DNA from: Desulfurococcales archaeon ex4484_217_1
GTDB lineage: Archaea; Thermoproteota; Thermoprotei_A; EX4484-217-1
Length of the DNA: 11,822 nt
Direction: 5' to 3'
Assembly (NCBI GenBank): GCA_002254745.1
Contig: NJED01000033.1
Coordinates: 1 to 11,822 of the forward strand
The position numbers and the translations under genes are program-made. The notes under the pieces are model-generated. The model was given only the letters and a program-made list of their open reading frames with translations. It did not search any database and had not been told where the DNA came from. Positions 1 through 7,020 of this stretch are shown here, piece after piece. How positions within the stretch are numbered: position 1 is the stretch's first letter; the number at the start of each line of letters is the position of its first letter.

Positions 1-158
1 GCCGAATACAGTACAAGTATAGCAAACAATATACGCCATAGTTCCTTAAGGGTTGTAGCTATCGTCATATAATAATACATGATTACAGTTAAGGCTAAGA
101 AGAGGGCTGTTGTCCAAATAACAGATACCGTAATTAAGTGTAGGTCTGCGGAAACCAA
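1..158 (-). CDS. small membrane protein, 3' end outside window (unrecognised)
   Basis: The reverse strand is open from a TTG at 158-156 to the window edge, about 52 codons without a stop. The predicted peptide starts LVSADLHLITV and contains a long hydrophobic stretch (residues about 8-30, ending VIMYYYM) and a second one near the edge (LWRILFAILVLYS), so it is probably an integral membrane protein. The start follows a GGGG-rich Shine-Dalgarno-like stretch (GATGGGGTC) a few bases upstream. No ATG or GTG lies in frame between this TTG and the nearest upstream stop. It follows the KaiC-like gene by about 10 bp on the same strand, so the two are probably co-transcribed. I do not recognise the family, and the C-terminus is not in the window. 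Confidence 0.45.
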   Translation of the reverse strand, partial: MVSADLHLITVSVIWTTALFLALTVIMYYYMTIATTLKELWRILFAILVLYS

Positions 159-168
159 TTTGACCCCA

Positions 169-858
169 TCAAGCCGGCATAAGAGGAATTACTTTAACAC
201 CAATATTTGTAAATACTAGTTCATGAGCTCTTCTACTATGCGCACTACCTCTCATTTTTAAAACATACATTTTCGTTCTTAATTCGCCTTTATGAATAAA
301 CCTCTTTAGTAAGATAATGGTGTCCGCGATAACCTCCTCTACACCAGTACCTATTCTCCTAGTTCCATAAAACACGTTAGCTGTAGCAATAACTGTCACC
401 CCTGGAGGTTTAATTTTTCTTAAAACATCTACGAGGCTTCTTGCTTTCGCTAATTCAGGAGTATTTAAAAGCAGTGTAGTAAGAGAGTCTAGGACAAGAA
501 GCTTAGCATTAAACTCTCTTATTTCATGAGCGATAAATGTTATGATATCTTTAGCTAAGGTTTCCGTAGGGGCAACAAGATCTAAGAGCTTAAACTTTCT
601 CTCTTCAATTAATTTATCTAGATTCCAGCCGAATCCTTTTAAATAATCCTTAAGTTTAAGTCCTTCATCAAAACTAACATAAATAACGTTTTTGCCGTGA
701 AGAGCATTAAAGTAGGCTATTTGAGAAGCTAAAACAGTTTTTCCCGTACCTGAACCTCCGGCAATAAGTAATATACTTTCCTTAATAATGCCTCCGTTAA
801 GGACTTCGTCAAGACCTTGAACATATGTAGGTATTCTCTCTAAGAAACGTGTTGACAC
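169..858 (-). CDS. single-domain KaiC/RadA-like RecA-superfamily ATPase
   Basis: This is a cytoplasmic P-loop ATPase of the RecA/RadA/KaiC superfamily with a single domain of about 229 residues. Counted from the preferred start, the family opening GLDEVLNGG is at residues 15-23, Walker A GGSGTGKT at 34-41, a strand carrying the likely catalytic acid (VSFDEG) near 61-66, and Walker B KLLVLDS at 119-125. The reading frame is open back to a TTG at 888, but a strong GGGGGT ribosome binding site sits just before the GTG at 858, which gives a protein starting VSTRFLERIPTY; I prefer that start. Stand-alone archaeal KaiC-like proteins are usually of unknown role (signalling, motility or DNA-linked functions have been proposed), so no specific function can be given. 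A likely promoter (TATATTTTT on the minus strand near 920-930) lies upstream. The next gene on the strand is a small membrane protein about 10 bp away, a possible partner. Confidence 0.85.
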   Translation of the reverse strand: MSTRFLERIPTYVQGLDEVLNGGIIKESILLIAGGSGTGKTVLASQIAYFNALHGKNVIYVSFDEGLKLKDYLKGFGWNLDKLIEERKFKLLDLVAPTETLAKDIITFIAHEIREFNAKLLVLDSLTTLLLNTPELAKARSLVDVLRKIKPPGVTVIATANVFYGTRRIGTGVEEVIADTIILLKRFIHKGELRTKMYVLKMRGSAHSRRAHELVFTNIGVKVIPLMPA

Positions 859-985
859 ACTACCCCCATAATCATAGTAAATGTTCAATAGTAGTTAAAG
901 TATTTTGTTAAGAAAAATATAGCGTATTTTCCAATAAAGTTTAATTACCGTAATCGCCGATAGGTCATTTCAGGTGTATCAAACT
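859..985. promoter_or_regulatory. divergent promoter region, KaiC-like gene / MTH938-like gene
   Basis: This A+T-rich spacer separates two divergently read genes. Leftward, GCTATATTTTTC (minus strand, near 920-932) is placed as a TATA box would be for a start site about 25 bp further on, ahead of the KaiC-like gene. Rightward, AAGTTTAATTACC (near 937-949) could serve the MTH938-like gene. An AGGTG at 972-976 lies 9 bp before the ATG at 986 and acts as its ribosome binding site. These assignments come from spacing and composition only. Confidence 0.4.
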
Positions 986-1245
986 ATGCCAAACATAGAC
1001 TATTACGACTTCGGAGTAATAATTGTTGATGGGAGAAAATATAGCAGAGACCTAATTATAACGCCGAAGAGAATTATAAGCAACTGGTGGAGAGTAGAAG
1101 GCCATAAACTATGCTTAGAAGATTTAAAATGGCCCGCAGGAAAGTTAAAGTTATAGCTAAACCCACAAGTGAAGCTGTGAAAGTGTTTAATAAGCTTGTA
1201 AAAGAGGGTAAGAAGGTTGTAGGCGCTTTTCACTTAACTTGCTGA
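986..1245 (+). pseudogene. MTH938-like (NDUFAF3-related) protein gene with internal deletion and frameshift
   Basis: The first frame (ATG at 986, SD AGGTG) gives PNIDYYDFGVIIVDGRKYS, then RDLIITPKRIISNWW and EGHKLCLEDLK. This is the N-terminal half of the small MTH938-like domain, whose pattern is fG-DG-y-Dvii-W-egH-l-Dl. The frame then runs into WPAGKLKL and a stop at 1154-1156. A second frame, with an ATG at 1129, carries the family's C-terminal end, KVKVIAKPTSEAVKVFNKL to a terminal AFHLTC, and stops at 1243-1245. What is missing is the middle: the strand with the glycine-rich iiGtG-type motif and the following helix, about 27-35 residues by recall of the family. A full-length member is about 110-125 residues; here both halves together are about 85. 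The family has no settled biochemical role in archaea. Its stop lies 2 bp from the stop of the convergent permease gene. It is either a real deletion or an assembly error. Confidence 0.8.
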
Positions 1246-1247
1246 AG

Positions 1248-2171
1248 CTAACCTATACCCATTATTGTACGCATTCTCCTTATTTCACGTTCCCTAATAG
1301 TTACTTGAGCTATTAACGCTACTATGATGACCACTCCATGAACAAGTCTAATCCAAAAACCTGTTACACCAACAGCTAATATACCTGTCTCAATAAGTTC
1401 CAGTATTAGCCCGCCAATGAATGTCCCTAATATTGTACCTATACCGCCTGTTACCGGTGTTCCTCCCACTATGACTGAAGCTATTGACTTTAGAAGATAT
1501 ATTTCTCCTAAAGCAGGCCAAAATGTTGCCATCGTACATTAGAACTTTATTAGTGTTTATACCTAACATTTTTGCCGCTTCCCTATTATCGCCAGTATAG
1601 TAAATATATGCTCCAAACTTGTGGAAGTTAAGGAAAATCCATAGTACTACAGCTATAAATATATGCTCCAAACTTGTGGAAGTTAAGGAAAATCCATAGT
1701 ACTACAGCTATAATTACTGCCCAAATTATTTGCATAGGTATGCTTCCTATTCTCCCAACAAGAGCTTGGTAAATTAGCACACCCCTGTATCTGCCTAGAG
1801 GAATACTAAATCCTTCGGTTGCAACCAAAAGCTAATAGGGCTAAGATAATACCTAGGGGGCTTGGTCCAAGAGCACGCCAGGTTACGGCTAGTATCCATC
1901 CACCTAAAGCCATCACTGAAGGGAAGGATAGATCTATCTCTCCAGAAATAATGACGTATGTTAGGCTTAAAGCAGGTATTATTGTGAAAGGAGCTACAGA
2001 TGTAATAGCTGCGTAAGTCGCAGGGTCGCTAAATCCTTCAGGGTTCATTGCGAAGAAAATTAGCCAAAGCAGTAGGAAAATTATAGATATTGCTACTTGT
2101 AGTTTGTACTTATTGAATGTACCAACTACTATACCACCGAAGCTTTTTGATGCGGGATTTTTTCTCTTCAT
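1248..2171 (-). pseudogene. sugar ABC transporter permease (RbsC/FrcC type), disrupted at three sites
   Basis: This is the inner-membrane permease of a ribose/fructose-type (CUT2) sugar ABC importer, read in three or four frames. Segment 1 (2171 to about 1828) has the N-terminal helices (ISIIFLLLWLIFFAM) and the family motif VIISGEIDLSF, then LGIILALLA, after which the frame ends in GCNRRI-stop (1806). Segment 2 (from about 1828) resumes at LVATEGFSIPLGRY and runs to WIFLNFHKFGAYIY, where a 55-bp duplication breaks the frame. Segment 3 continues YTGDNREAAKMLGINTNKVLMY, the conserved cytoplasmic loop, then breaks near 1534. Segment 4 (from 1532) holds ATFWPALGEIYLLKSIAS, GGTPVTGGIGTILG and the C-terminal helices. 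Compared with E. coli RbsC (321 residues), about 40 residues are lost after segment 1 and about 25 after segment 3. It starts 19 bp after the ATPase gene, in the same operon. It cannot encode a working permease as written. Confidence 0.9.
1601..1713. repeat. perfect 55-bp tandem duplication inside the permease gene
   Basis: Bases 1601-1658 are identical to 1656-1713: a period of 55, just over two copies, with no mismatch. The unit begins TAAATATATGCTCC and ends near TACTACAGCTA. Since 55 is not a multiple of three, the duplication shifts the permease frame. Deleting one unit joins IAVVLWIFLNF to HKFGAYIYYTGDNREA in a single frame, exactly as the family reads, so the duplication is an added copy and not an original part of the gene. 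Confidence 0.97.
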
Positions 2172-2190
2172 ATTGCATTCCTACGCTAAC

Positions 2191-2988
2191 TTACTCTTGA
2201 CCACCACGTATTAGGTTTATCTTTTCATATTCTACGGGTATTTTACCTGTTCTAGCTATAGAAACCATTATGTGGGATAAGTCCTCAGGCGTTAAATCTG
2301 CTTTCATAAACTCTGCAACTATTTTCCCTCTATCTAATAGTACGAAGCGGTCTGCAACAGGGTATACATGGTATATGTTGTGGCTTATGAATATGCATGA
2401 CTTGCCTCTCTTCTTGAGCTCCAATACATATTCTAGAACTCTTTGAACTTCAGAGATCGATAATTGTACCGTTGGTTCATCTAATATAACAAGGTCTGCT
2501 TCAAAACATAGTGCTCTAGCTATTTGAACACCTTGTTTATAGCCTCCTGAAAGGTATTTAACTGGAGTATCTGCAGACATCGCCTTAAGCCCTATCTCCT
2601 TAAGCAATTTAGTTGCTGTATCTCTCATCTCCTTAATTCTAAGAAAACCGAAAGGTCCGGTCAGCTCTCTTCCCATGAAGATGTTTCTCCATATAGTATG
2701 GTTTTCTGAAAGAGTTCTCTCCTGGTGTACTAAAACAATGCCTAGCTCGTAAGCCTTTTGAGGTGTTAGCCTTCTGAAGGCTTGGCCTTTAATCAGTATT
2801 TCGCCTTCATCTGGAGCATAAATGCCTGCTATTATTTTAACCAAGGTTGATTTACCAGCACCATTATCTCCAACAAGACCCACAATTTCGTTATTTCTAA
2901 CTTTGAAATTCACTCCTTTAAGAGCAATAACGTCTCCAAATCTTTTTACAAGATTTTTCGTTTCAACAATATACTTAAAGCCGCTCAT
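2191..2988 (-). CDS. sugar ABC transporter ATP-binding protein (single-domain, RbsA/FrcA-like)
   Basis: This is the cytoplasmic ATPase of the sugar importer, 265 residues. It shows all nucleotide-binding motifs: Walker A GDNGAGKST at 40-48, Q-loop Q89 (VHQERTL), signature LSGGYKQ at 146-152, Walker B VILDEPT at 167-173 and the H-loop ISHN with H203. It has one nucleotide-binding domain, like the FrcA type, and not the fused two-domain form of E. coli RbsA. The signature has Tyr-Lys where Gln-Gln is usual, and the D-loop region reads VQLSISEV; both differ mildly from consensus. Two copies would be expected to pair with two permeases. ATG at 2988 is preceded by GGAGG about 11 bp upstream. The gene lies between the binding protein (101 bp upstream) and the broken permease (19 bp downstream). 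The coding sequence itself is intact. Confidence 0.93.
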   Translation of the reverse strand: MSGFKYIVETKNLVKRFGDVIALKGVNFKVRNNEIVGLVGDNGAGKSTLVKIIAGIYAPDEGEILIKGQAFRRLTPQKAYELGIVLVHQERTLSENHTIWRNIFMGRELTGPFGFLRIKEMRDTATKLLKEIGLKAMSADTPVKYLSGGYKQGVQIARALCFEADLVILDEPTVQLSISEVQRVLEYVLELKKRGKSCIFISHNIYHVYPVADRFVLLDRGKIVAEFMKADLTPEDLSHIMVSIARTGKIPVEYEKINLIRGGQE

Positions 2989-3089
2989 TAGGTAATTAAC
3001 CTCCTTCCTACTTTCAGCTTCCGTTAGTATGGTTATAGTAGAAGTTTAAAAAGATATTTAAGTTAAAAATAAAAATTTTATTATTGCTT
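2989..3089 (-). promoter_or_regulatory. spacer between binding-protein and ATPase genes: T-rich terminator-like tract and possible internal promoter
   Basis: Just after the binding-protein stop, the minus strand reads AAAATTTTTATTTTTAACTT (about 3062-3081), a T-rich tract of the kind that ends archaeal transcripts. It is followed by CTTTTTAAACTTC (about 3042-3054), which resembles a TATA box and lies far enough ahead of the ATPase ATG (2988) to drive it. The layout would let the binding protein be made in excess over the ATPase and permease, as is common in sugar ABC operons. It is inferred from sequence composition only. Confidence 0.4.
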
Positions 3090-4106
3090 TTACCTATAAC
3101 CTGCTTCGACTAGGTCTTTAACCCACTTAACTTCTTCAGGACCAATTACTGCTCCGCCTGTGTCAATGTATAGTCCGGCGAAGCCATATTTCTTGCTTAG
3201 GAACATGTTAAGTACTGTTAGGAAGCCCTGCAGATACGGTTGCTGATCGATAACTAATTGCACGTAGCCTTCTTCTAAACCCTTAACTGAACCTGGTGTT
3301 AAGTCGAAGCCTATCACAATAATTTCTCCTGGCTTCTTACCTAAGGATTTCATGTAGTCTGCCGCAGCAGCTGTTGTACCTCCACCATCGAAACACATCA
3401 GTACTACATCTGGATGCTTAGCAAGATATCCTGACACGTATGGTAATCCTTCCGCTGGGCTACCGTAAACCTCTGGTGGGTGGGAAACCCTGTCAACAAT
3501 GAGTCCCGCTTCTTTAAGAGCGTCTTCTACTCCTATAGCTCTTAGAGCTCTTGCAGGCTGCTCCCAGCTTCCAGAGAATATTGCTGCTCTAGTCCCTGGT
3601 TTCAGCTTGTCAGCAAATCTTTTGAGCGCTTCTTTAGCTAAAGTATAGCCTGACATGTATAGGTTTTGTCCAACATACCCTGTGAACCAGTATTTCTCTC
3701 TTAACTCTGGAATATCTACGTTGGCTAGCGTTACAAGTATACCTTTGTCAGCTGCTTCCTTAAATAGGGGTTCTAAAGCTTCAAGGCCGGGATGGCCCAT
3801 AACTACGATACCGTCCGGGTTCGCGGCTATAGCCTTCTTAAACTCAGCAACCATCTTGTCTGGATCCCATTTTGTGTGCGCATAAACTAGCTTAATCCCT
3901 AGAAGTTCAGCAGCATCCGTAGCTCCCTTATACAGTCTTGCGTCGAAAGGATCTCCTGCCGCACCACCAATCCAGTATATGACCATACCCTCTCCAGGTT
4001 TAGGTGGCGGTGTAGGCACAGGTTTAGCGTAGTAGCCTACAGCTCCAGCAATAATAGCAATAATAACTATGGCTGCGATGAAAACCGGGAGAGAAATCTT
4101 CTGCAC
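3090..4106 (-). CDS. sugar ABC transporter substrate-binding protein (ribose/galactose-binding family)
   Basis: This is a membrane-tethered extracellular binding protein of the periplasmic-binding-protein type 1 class (RbsB/FrcB-like), 338 residues, the normal length. Residues 5-25 form an uncleaved or signal-type membrane segment (LPVFIAAIVIIAIIAGAV) followed by a proline-rich linker (KPVPTPPPKPGEG, 28-40), typical of archaeal anchored binding proteins. There is no lipobox cysteine. The mature part opens with the VIYWIGGAAGDPF strand. It also carries NPDGIVVMGHPG, VTLANVDIP, PDVVLMCFDGGG and IIVIGFDLTPG, the usual alternating strands of the two lobes. The start is a GTG at 4106 with GGTGTAG a few bases upstream. 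The ligand cannot be read from sequence; a simple sugar is expected. The neighbouring ATPase and permease belong to the same importer, but the permease is disrupted. Confidence 0.92.
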   Translation of the reverse strand: MQKISLPVFIAAIVIIAIIAGAVGYYAKPVPTPPPKPGEGMVIYWIGGAAGDPFDARLYKGATDAAELLGIKLVYAHTKWDPDKMVAEFKKAIAANPDGIVVMGHPGLEALEPLFKEAADKGILVTLANVDIPELREKYWFTGYVGQNLYMSGYTLAKEALKRFADKLKPGTRAAIFSGSWEQPARALRAIGVEDALKEAGLIVDRVSHPPEVYGSPAEGLPYVSGYLAKHPDVVLMCFDGGGTTAAAADYMKSLGKKPGEIIVIGFDLTPGSVKGLEEGYVQLVIDQQPYLQGFLTVLNMFLSKKYGFAGLYIDTGGAVIGPEEVKWVKDLVEAGYR

Positions 4107-4297
4107 TTTCTACACCATAAGGAATTTATTAGTAAGAGAGAATATTAACGTTTCTATAATGTTACGTAAATACTATACATAAACACATGAGAGACCTCGT
4201 TTCTGCGCAGAAAACCGCTTAATATTCTCCTTATTAAATATATTACACTAAAAATAGTGGATGTAGGGTTTTTGAATTTTAAAAGATTATTTAAATA
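4107..4297 (-). promoter_or_regulatory. transporter promoter region with 14-bp palindrome and tiny leader reading frame
   Basis: The 191 bp between the isomerase-like gene and the binding-protein gene hold several signals for leftward transcription. A perfect palindrome TTTCTGCGCAGAAA lies at 4200-4213. About 15-30 bp upstream of it, on the minus strand, is AATATATTTAATAAGG (about 4226-4242), a TATA-like element, so the palindrome would sit around the transcription start, where an archaeal repressor would act. Downstream, GAGGT followed 5 bp later by ATG (4188) opens an 8-codon frame (MCLCIVFT, stop at 4162-4164). CACTA-TTTT-TAGTG (minus strand, 4259-4246), a weak hairpin beside a T-run, may end the isomerase transcript. 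All of these are predictions. Confidence 0.45.
4200..4213. promoter_or_regulatory. perfect 14-bp palindrome, candidate operator
   Basis: TTTCTGCGCAGAAA is its own reverse complement over all 14 bases and is the most G+C-rich element in an otherwise A+T-rich intergenic region. It lies about 95 bp before the binding-protein GTG. Its symmetry fits a dimeric helix-turn-helix regulator. I saw no second copy in the other intergenic regions of the window, so it would be specific to the transporter genes. Confidence 0.4.
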
Positions 4298-5647
4298 TTA
4301 AATCAGTGTAAACTCTATTTTCATAAGTTCTGATAGTAGCCTAAGCTCCTCAACATAGTTACCATACGTCATTACTACATGATGGCTGAAAGCATTTTTA
4401 CTTACTTTCTTAGCGTCATCTACCTTAACCCCTATGGAAACTCTGCAATGTGTCGTATCTGCAGTCCAAATAACTTTCCCTGTAGTTGTCCATATCTTGT
4501 CCATATCCCAGTGCATACCTGCGAGAGTTACTGTTAATCCCTCTATAAGCTCCGCATACGGTGTAATACCTTTAGCCGTTGCATGGTAGTCACGCAGAGT
4601 AATTTTACACGTTGGACATGCAAATGATGGAGGTAAGACATCATGGTTAACAACGACAATATTATTCTCTATATCCATATGTGTCGCGTTCTCGTTAAGA
4701 TTACCCATTAAGACGGACTTGTTTGAAACTCCCATTAACATAGCCATAGCAAATAATGCTGGCAAGTCTGCTTCGCAACCGCAAGGAATACCTTCATCTA
4801 TTAATAGGGAATATGCTAAGCATGGTACATACTCTATTTCAGGTAGTGCAGCACAGTCTACAGTAACAGCATTAGCGTTATATTTTCTAAGCATATTTTT
4901 TAAGGCCTTATATGTTTTCGCATAAATGTGCAATGTTTTTTCCCTATTATCTCTAATGATAAATCGTTCCTTCCATTCCTTAACTACGTCCTCTACCTTT
5001 CCGTCGCTTATTTCCTCTATTTCTTCTAAGTAATCTTCTAACGTTAACTTAATGAATTCCGCACCAAAGCGTTTATTTAGGTACTCTAAACTTATTTGAG
5101 GCCCTACTGCAACGCTATGTGATGGAAAATCTCCTATGTACAATACTTTCATTGTCTTAATGAATCGATGCCCTCTAAGAGCTCTTATTAGTGAGAATAC
5201 TTCATCAGCGCCCATGGTGAAATATCTTTTCGCTTTTGAATACTTGTTAAATCTCAGCTTCGATATTCTCCCATGAATTGAGTAGCCCCAGCTATCCCAT
5301 TCAACAAGTAGCGGTTTATTTAGCAGCACGAGTTTCTCAAGAATGTTGTCTTCAGCAAACCAGTCTTCACTATCTCCTATAAGTATTGCATCCACGTCTT
5401 CCGGTATTTTCACTACATCCTCAACTTTCCTAATTTCAATAGGTTCCAATACTTCAACAAGGCCTTTCCTCTTTAAAGCATCTAAACTAACGTCTTCTGG
5501 AGGAATTTCTTTACTCCTTAATACATCTCTAGGCTTCTTTGGACCTTTAACCCATGCTGTCTTAGCTAAAGGTGTTTCATCAGAATCCCATATTTCAAGA
5601 GCTTTCTTCATTCTTATAGGTTGAATTTTAACTTTAACCTTCCTCAT
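4298..5647 (-). CDS. L-fucose isomerase-like protein, paralog B
   Basis: This 449-residue cytoplasmic protein is of the L-fucose/L-arabinose isomerase-like family (aldose-ketose isomerases using a divalent metal). The C-terminal half shows the family layout. CGCEADLPALFAMAM (289-303) carries the conserved metal-ligand Glu292. NIVVVNHDVLPPSF (329-342) corresponds to the usual HCg..p segment. THCRVSIGV (399-407) is followed by SHHVVMTYGNYVEEL (421-435), whose His is the expected third ligand. The position that normally holds the metal-ligand Asp, before the HC segment, appears to read MGNLNENA, so that ligand may be changed. Four cysteines cluster near the site (C289, C291, and C344-P-T-C347). 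It starts 2 bp after paralog A, so the two are translated together. The sugar acted on is not known. Confidence 0.8.
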   Translation of the reverse strand: MRKVKVKIQPIRMKKALEIWDSDETPLAKTAWVKGPKKPRDVLRSKEIPPEDVSLDALKRKGLVEVLEPIEIRKVEDVVKIPEDVDAILIGDSEDWFAEDNILEKLVLLNKPLLVEWDSWGYSIHGRISKLRFNKYSKAKRYFTMGADEVFSLIRALRGHRFIKTMKVLYIGDFPSHSVAVGPQISLEYLNKRFGAEFIKLTLEDYLEEIEEISDGKVEDVVKEWKERFIIRDNREKTLHIYAKTYKALKNMLRKYNANAVTVDCAALPEIEYVPCLAYSLLIDEGIPCGCEADLPALFAMAMLMGVSNKSVLMGNLNENATHMDIENNIVVVNHDVLPPSFACPTCKITLRDYHATAKGITPYAELIEGLTVTLAGMHWDMDKIWTTTGKVIWTADTTHCRVSIGVKVDDAKKVSKNAFSHHVVMTYGNYVEELRLLSELMKIEFTLI

Positions 5648-5649
5648 AG

Positions 5650-7020
5650 TTAGAACACCATTCTATCTTCTTCAAGGACCCTTAGCTTTAGAAGTGTTGC
5701 TAGCTCCCTAAATTCTTCTCTCCAATCACCGTAGAATATTACTCTATGCCACCCTGATCTACGTAGCCAATTTTCAGCTAATGCCTTAACATTTGTTTTA
5801 CCAATGAGTTTTACCGAGCAAGCGTAGTTTGAGAATTCAATAGAAGTTATTTCAGCAGTGTGTATTATTAGAATTCTGTCTTCTGGAGCTAATCCAACAG
5901 CCGTTACTGTCTCATTTACTGGAAGCTTAACATGTATTGAGGCTTTCTTTAAACCTAAATGAGCTGGCGTAATGATATATGGGTATTTTCCTTTCTCTTT
6001 TCCCAAGGGTTCTAAGGGAGCATAGCAATGGTAATATATAACTTCATTGCGTAAACTATCTACAGCAACATCAACTATGAAGCCCGGTCTTCCAGTTAAA
6101 TATTTGCCTGCAATAATTAATACTGCAGAGTAGGGGTCAGCTTCGCATACAGGGATTACATTATCGCTCCATAGTTCCATATATCCTAAGCATGGCCAAG
6201 CATCCAATATTCCAATGTTTCTCAGCACAATACAATTTACTGCTATACTGTTTGCTCCATAGTCTTTGACAGCTTTCTTCATGGCTAAATAGAGTTTTGC
6301 CGATTTAACGATCTCATCAATGTCCGTTTCAAGGTTTTTCTCAGCTTCTCTAATCCACTTATCAGCTATTGTCCTAGCTTCACTATCGCTTACTTGTTCA
6401 TAGTACTTCTTAACAAATTCTTTAGCGTCCAAAATTATAGGCGTAATTCCGGTAATTGCTTCTACGCTTTTCAATGAGGAGTACAAGTCTATGCTAAGAG
6501 GGTATTCTAGTTTTAACAAGTATTTCTCGCTAGGGCTAACTATGAATAAGATCCTAGAGTTCTTTAAACCATGAATTGTTCTAAGCAAGTTAATTTTCTC
6601 CAGTACTTCCTTGCTAGAAACGTCTCTAGTTACTTCGCCAATTACAGGTATATCGTAGGTTTTTGCTTCTGAGTATTCTAGTAAGAAATCTCCTGAACCA
6701 CCATAGGATTCAGCGATCATTATAACTGGTTTATAGCTGTAAAGTATGGGCCTAACTAAGCCCGTTATACAGTTTAAAATGAAGACAACGTAGCCTATAC
6801 TCCCTGCTTCTTTTTCGAGAAACTTTTTAACGTCTTCAGAATCTTTTATGTCATGTATTGAAAATTCTATTTCCGGATACATTTCCTTAAGTTTTCTTAC
6901 AATTCTCTCCTTCATTTCGCTGAACCATTTTTCAGATGCTGGTGGACCTCCTATAGCCCCTAATGGTGGGATGATGAAGGCAATCCCTATTCTAGCTTTG
7001 TTAGATAAGAATTCCCCCAT
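5650..7020 (-). CDS. L-fucose isomerase-like protein, paralog A
   Basis: This 456-residue protein belongs to the same family as its downstream neighbour. The N-terminal domain opens KARIGIAFIIPPLGAIGG. The C-terminal catalytic part has VCEADPYSAVL with Glu293, FIVDVAVD with Asp317 in the metal-ligand position, YYHCYAPLEP (329-338), YACSVKLIG and GWHRVIFYGDW with His425. All three metal ligands expected from E. coli FucI (Glu, Asp, His) therefore seem present, unlike in paralog B. The frame is open back to a TTG at 7032, but GGAGGT at about 7031-7026 is a strong ribosome binding site 4 bp before ATG 7020, so that ATG is the start. It is the first gene of the leftward operon and diverges from galT. 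Its substrate is uncertain; FucI-like annotation is a family statement only. Confidence 0.82.
   Translation of the reverse strand: MGEFLSNKARIGIAFIIPPLGAIGGPPASEKWFSEMKERIVRKLKEMYPEIEFSIHDIKDSEDVKKFLEKEAGSIGYVVFILNCITGLVRPILYSYKPVIMIAESYGGSGDFLLEYSEAKTYDIPVIGEVTRDVSSKEVLEKINLLRTIHGLKNSRILFIVSPSEKYLLKLEYPLSIDLYSSLKSVEAITGITPIILDAKEFVKKYYEQVSDSEARTIADKWIREAEKNLETDIDEIVKSAKLYLAMKKAVKDYGANSIAVNCIVLRNIGILDAWPCLGYMELWSDNVIPVCEADPYSAVLIIAGKYLTGRPGFIVDVAVDSLRNEVIYYHCYAPLEPLGKEKGKYPYIITPAHLGLKKASIHVKLPVNETVTAVGLAPEDRILIIHTAEITSIEFSNYACSVKLIGKTNVKALAENWLRRSGWHRVIFYGDWREEFRELATLLKLRVLEEDRMVF

Noticed and set aside
886..888. TTG at 888 as the start of the KaiC-like ATPase
   Set aside because: The GGGGGT ribosome binding site lies inside that extension, immediately before GTG 858, and the extra ten residues (NIYYDYGGS) look unlike the family start.
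1601..1713. Start of a CRISPR array or satellite repeat
   Set aside because: There are only two copies, directly abutting with no spacers, and the unit is ordinary permease coding sequence.
1120..1840. Archaeal intron, intein or inserted mobile element explaining the frame breaks
   Set aside because: The breaks remove conserved protein sequence and add none (apart from the 55-bp copy); no splice motif, terminal repeat or transposase is present.
1819..2016. Open frame on the plus strand opposite the permease
   Set aside because: It mirrors clear permease codons on the other strand, has no family resemblance and no convincing start signal; the other antisense frames in the window were dropped for the same reason.
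4641..4670. Zinc ribbon in isomerase-like paralog B from C344-P-T-C347
   Set aside because: Only one CxxC is present with no second pair at ribbon spacing; the other cysteines lie about 55 residues away, so it is reported only as a cysteine cluster.
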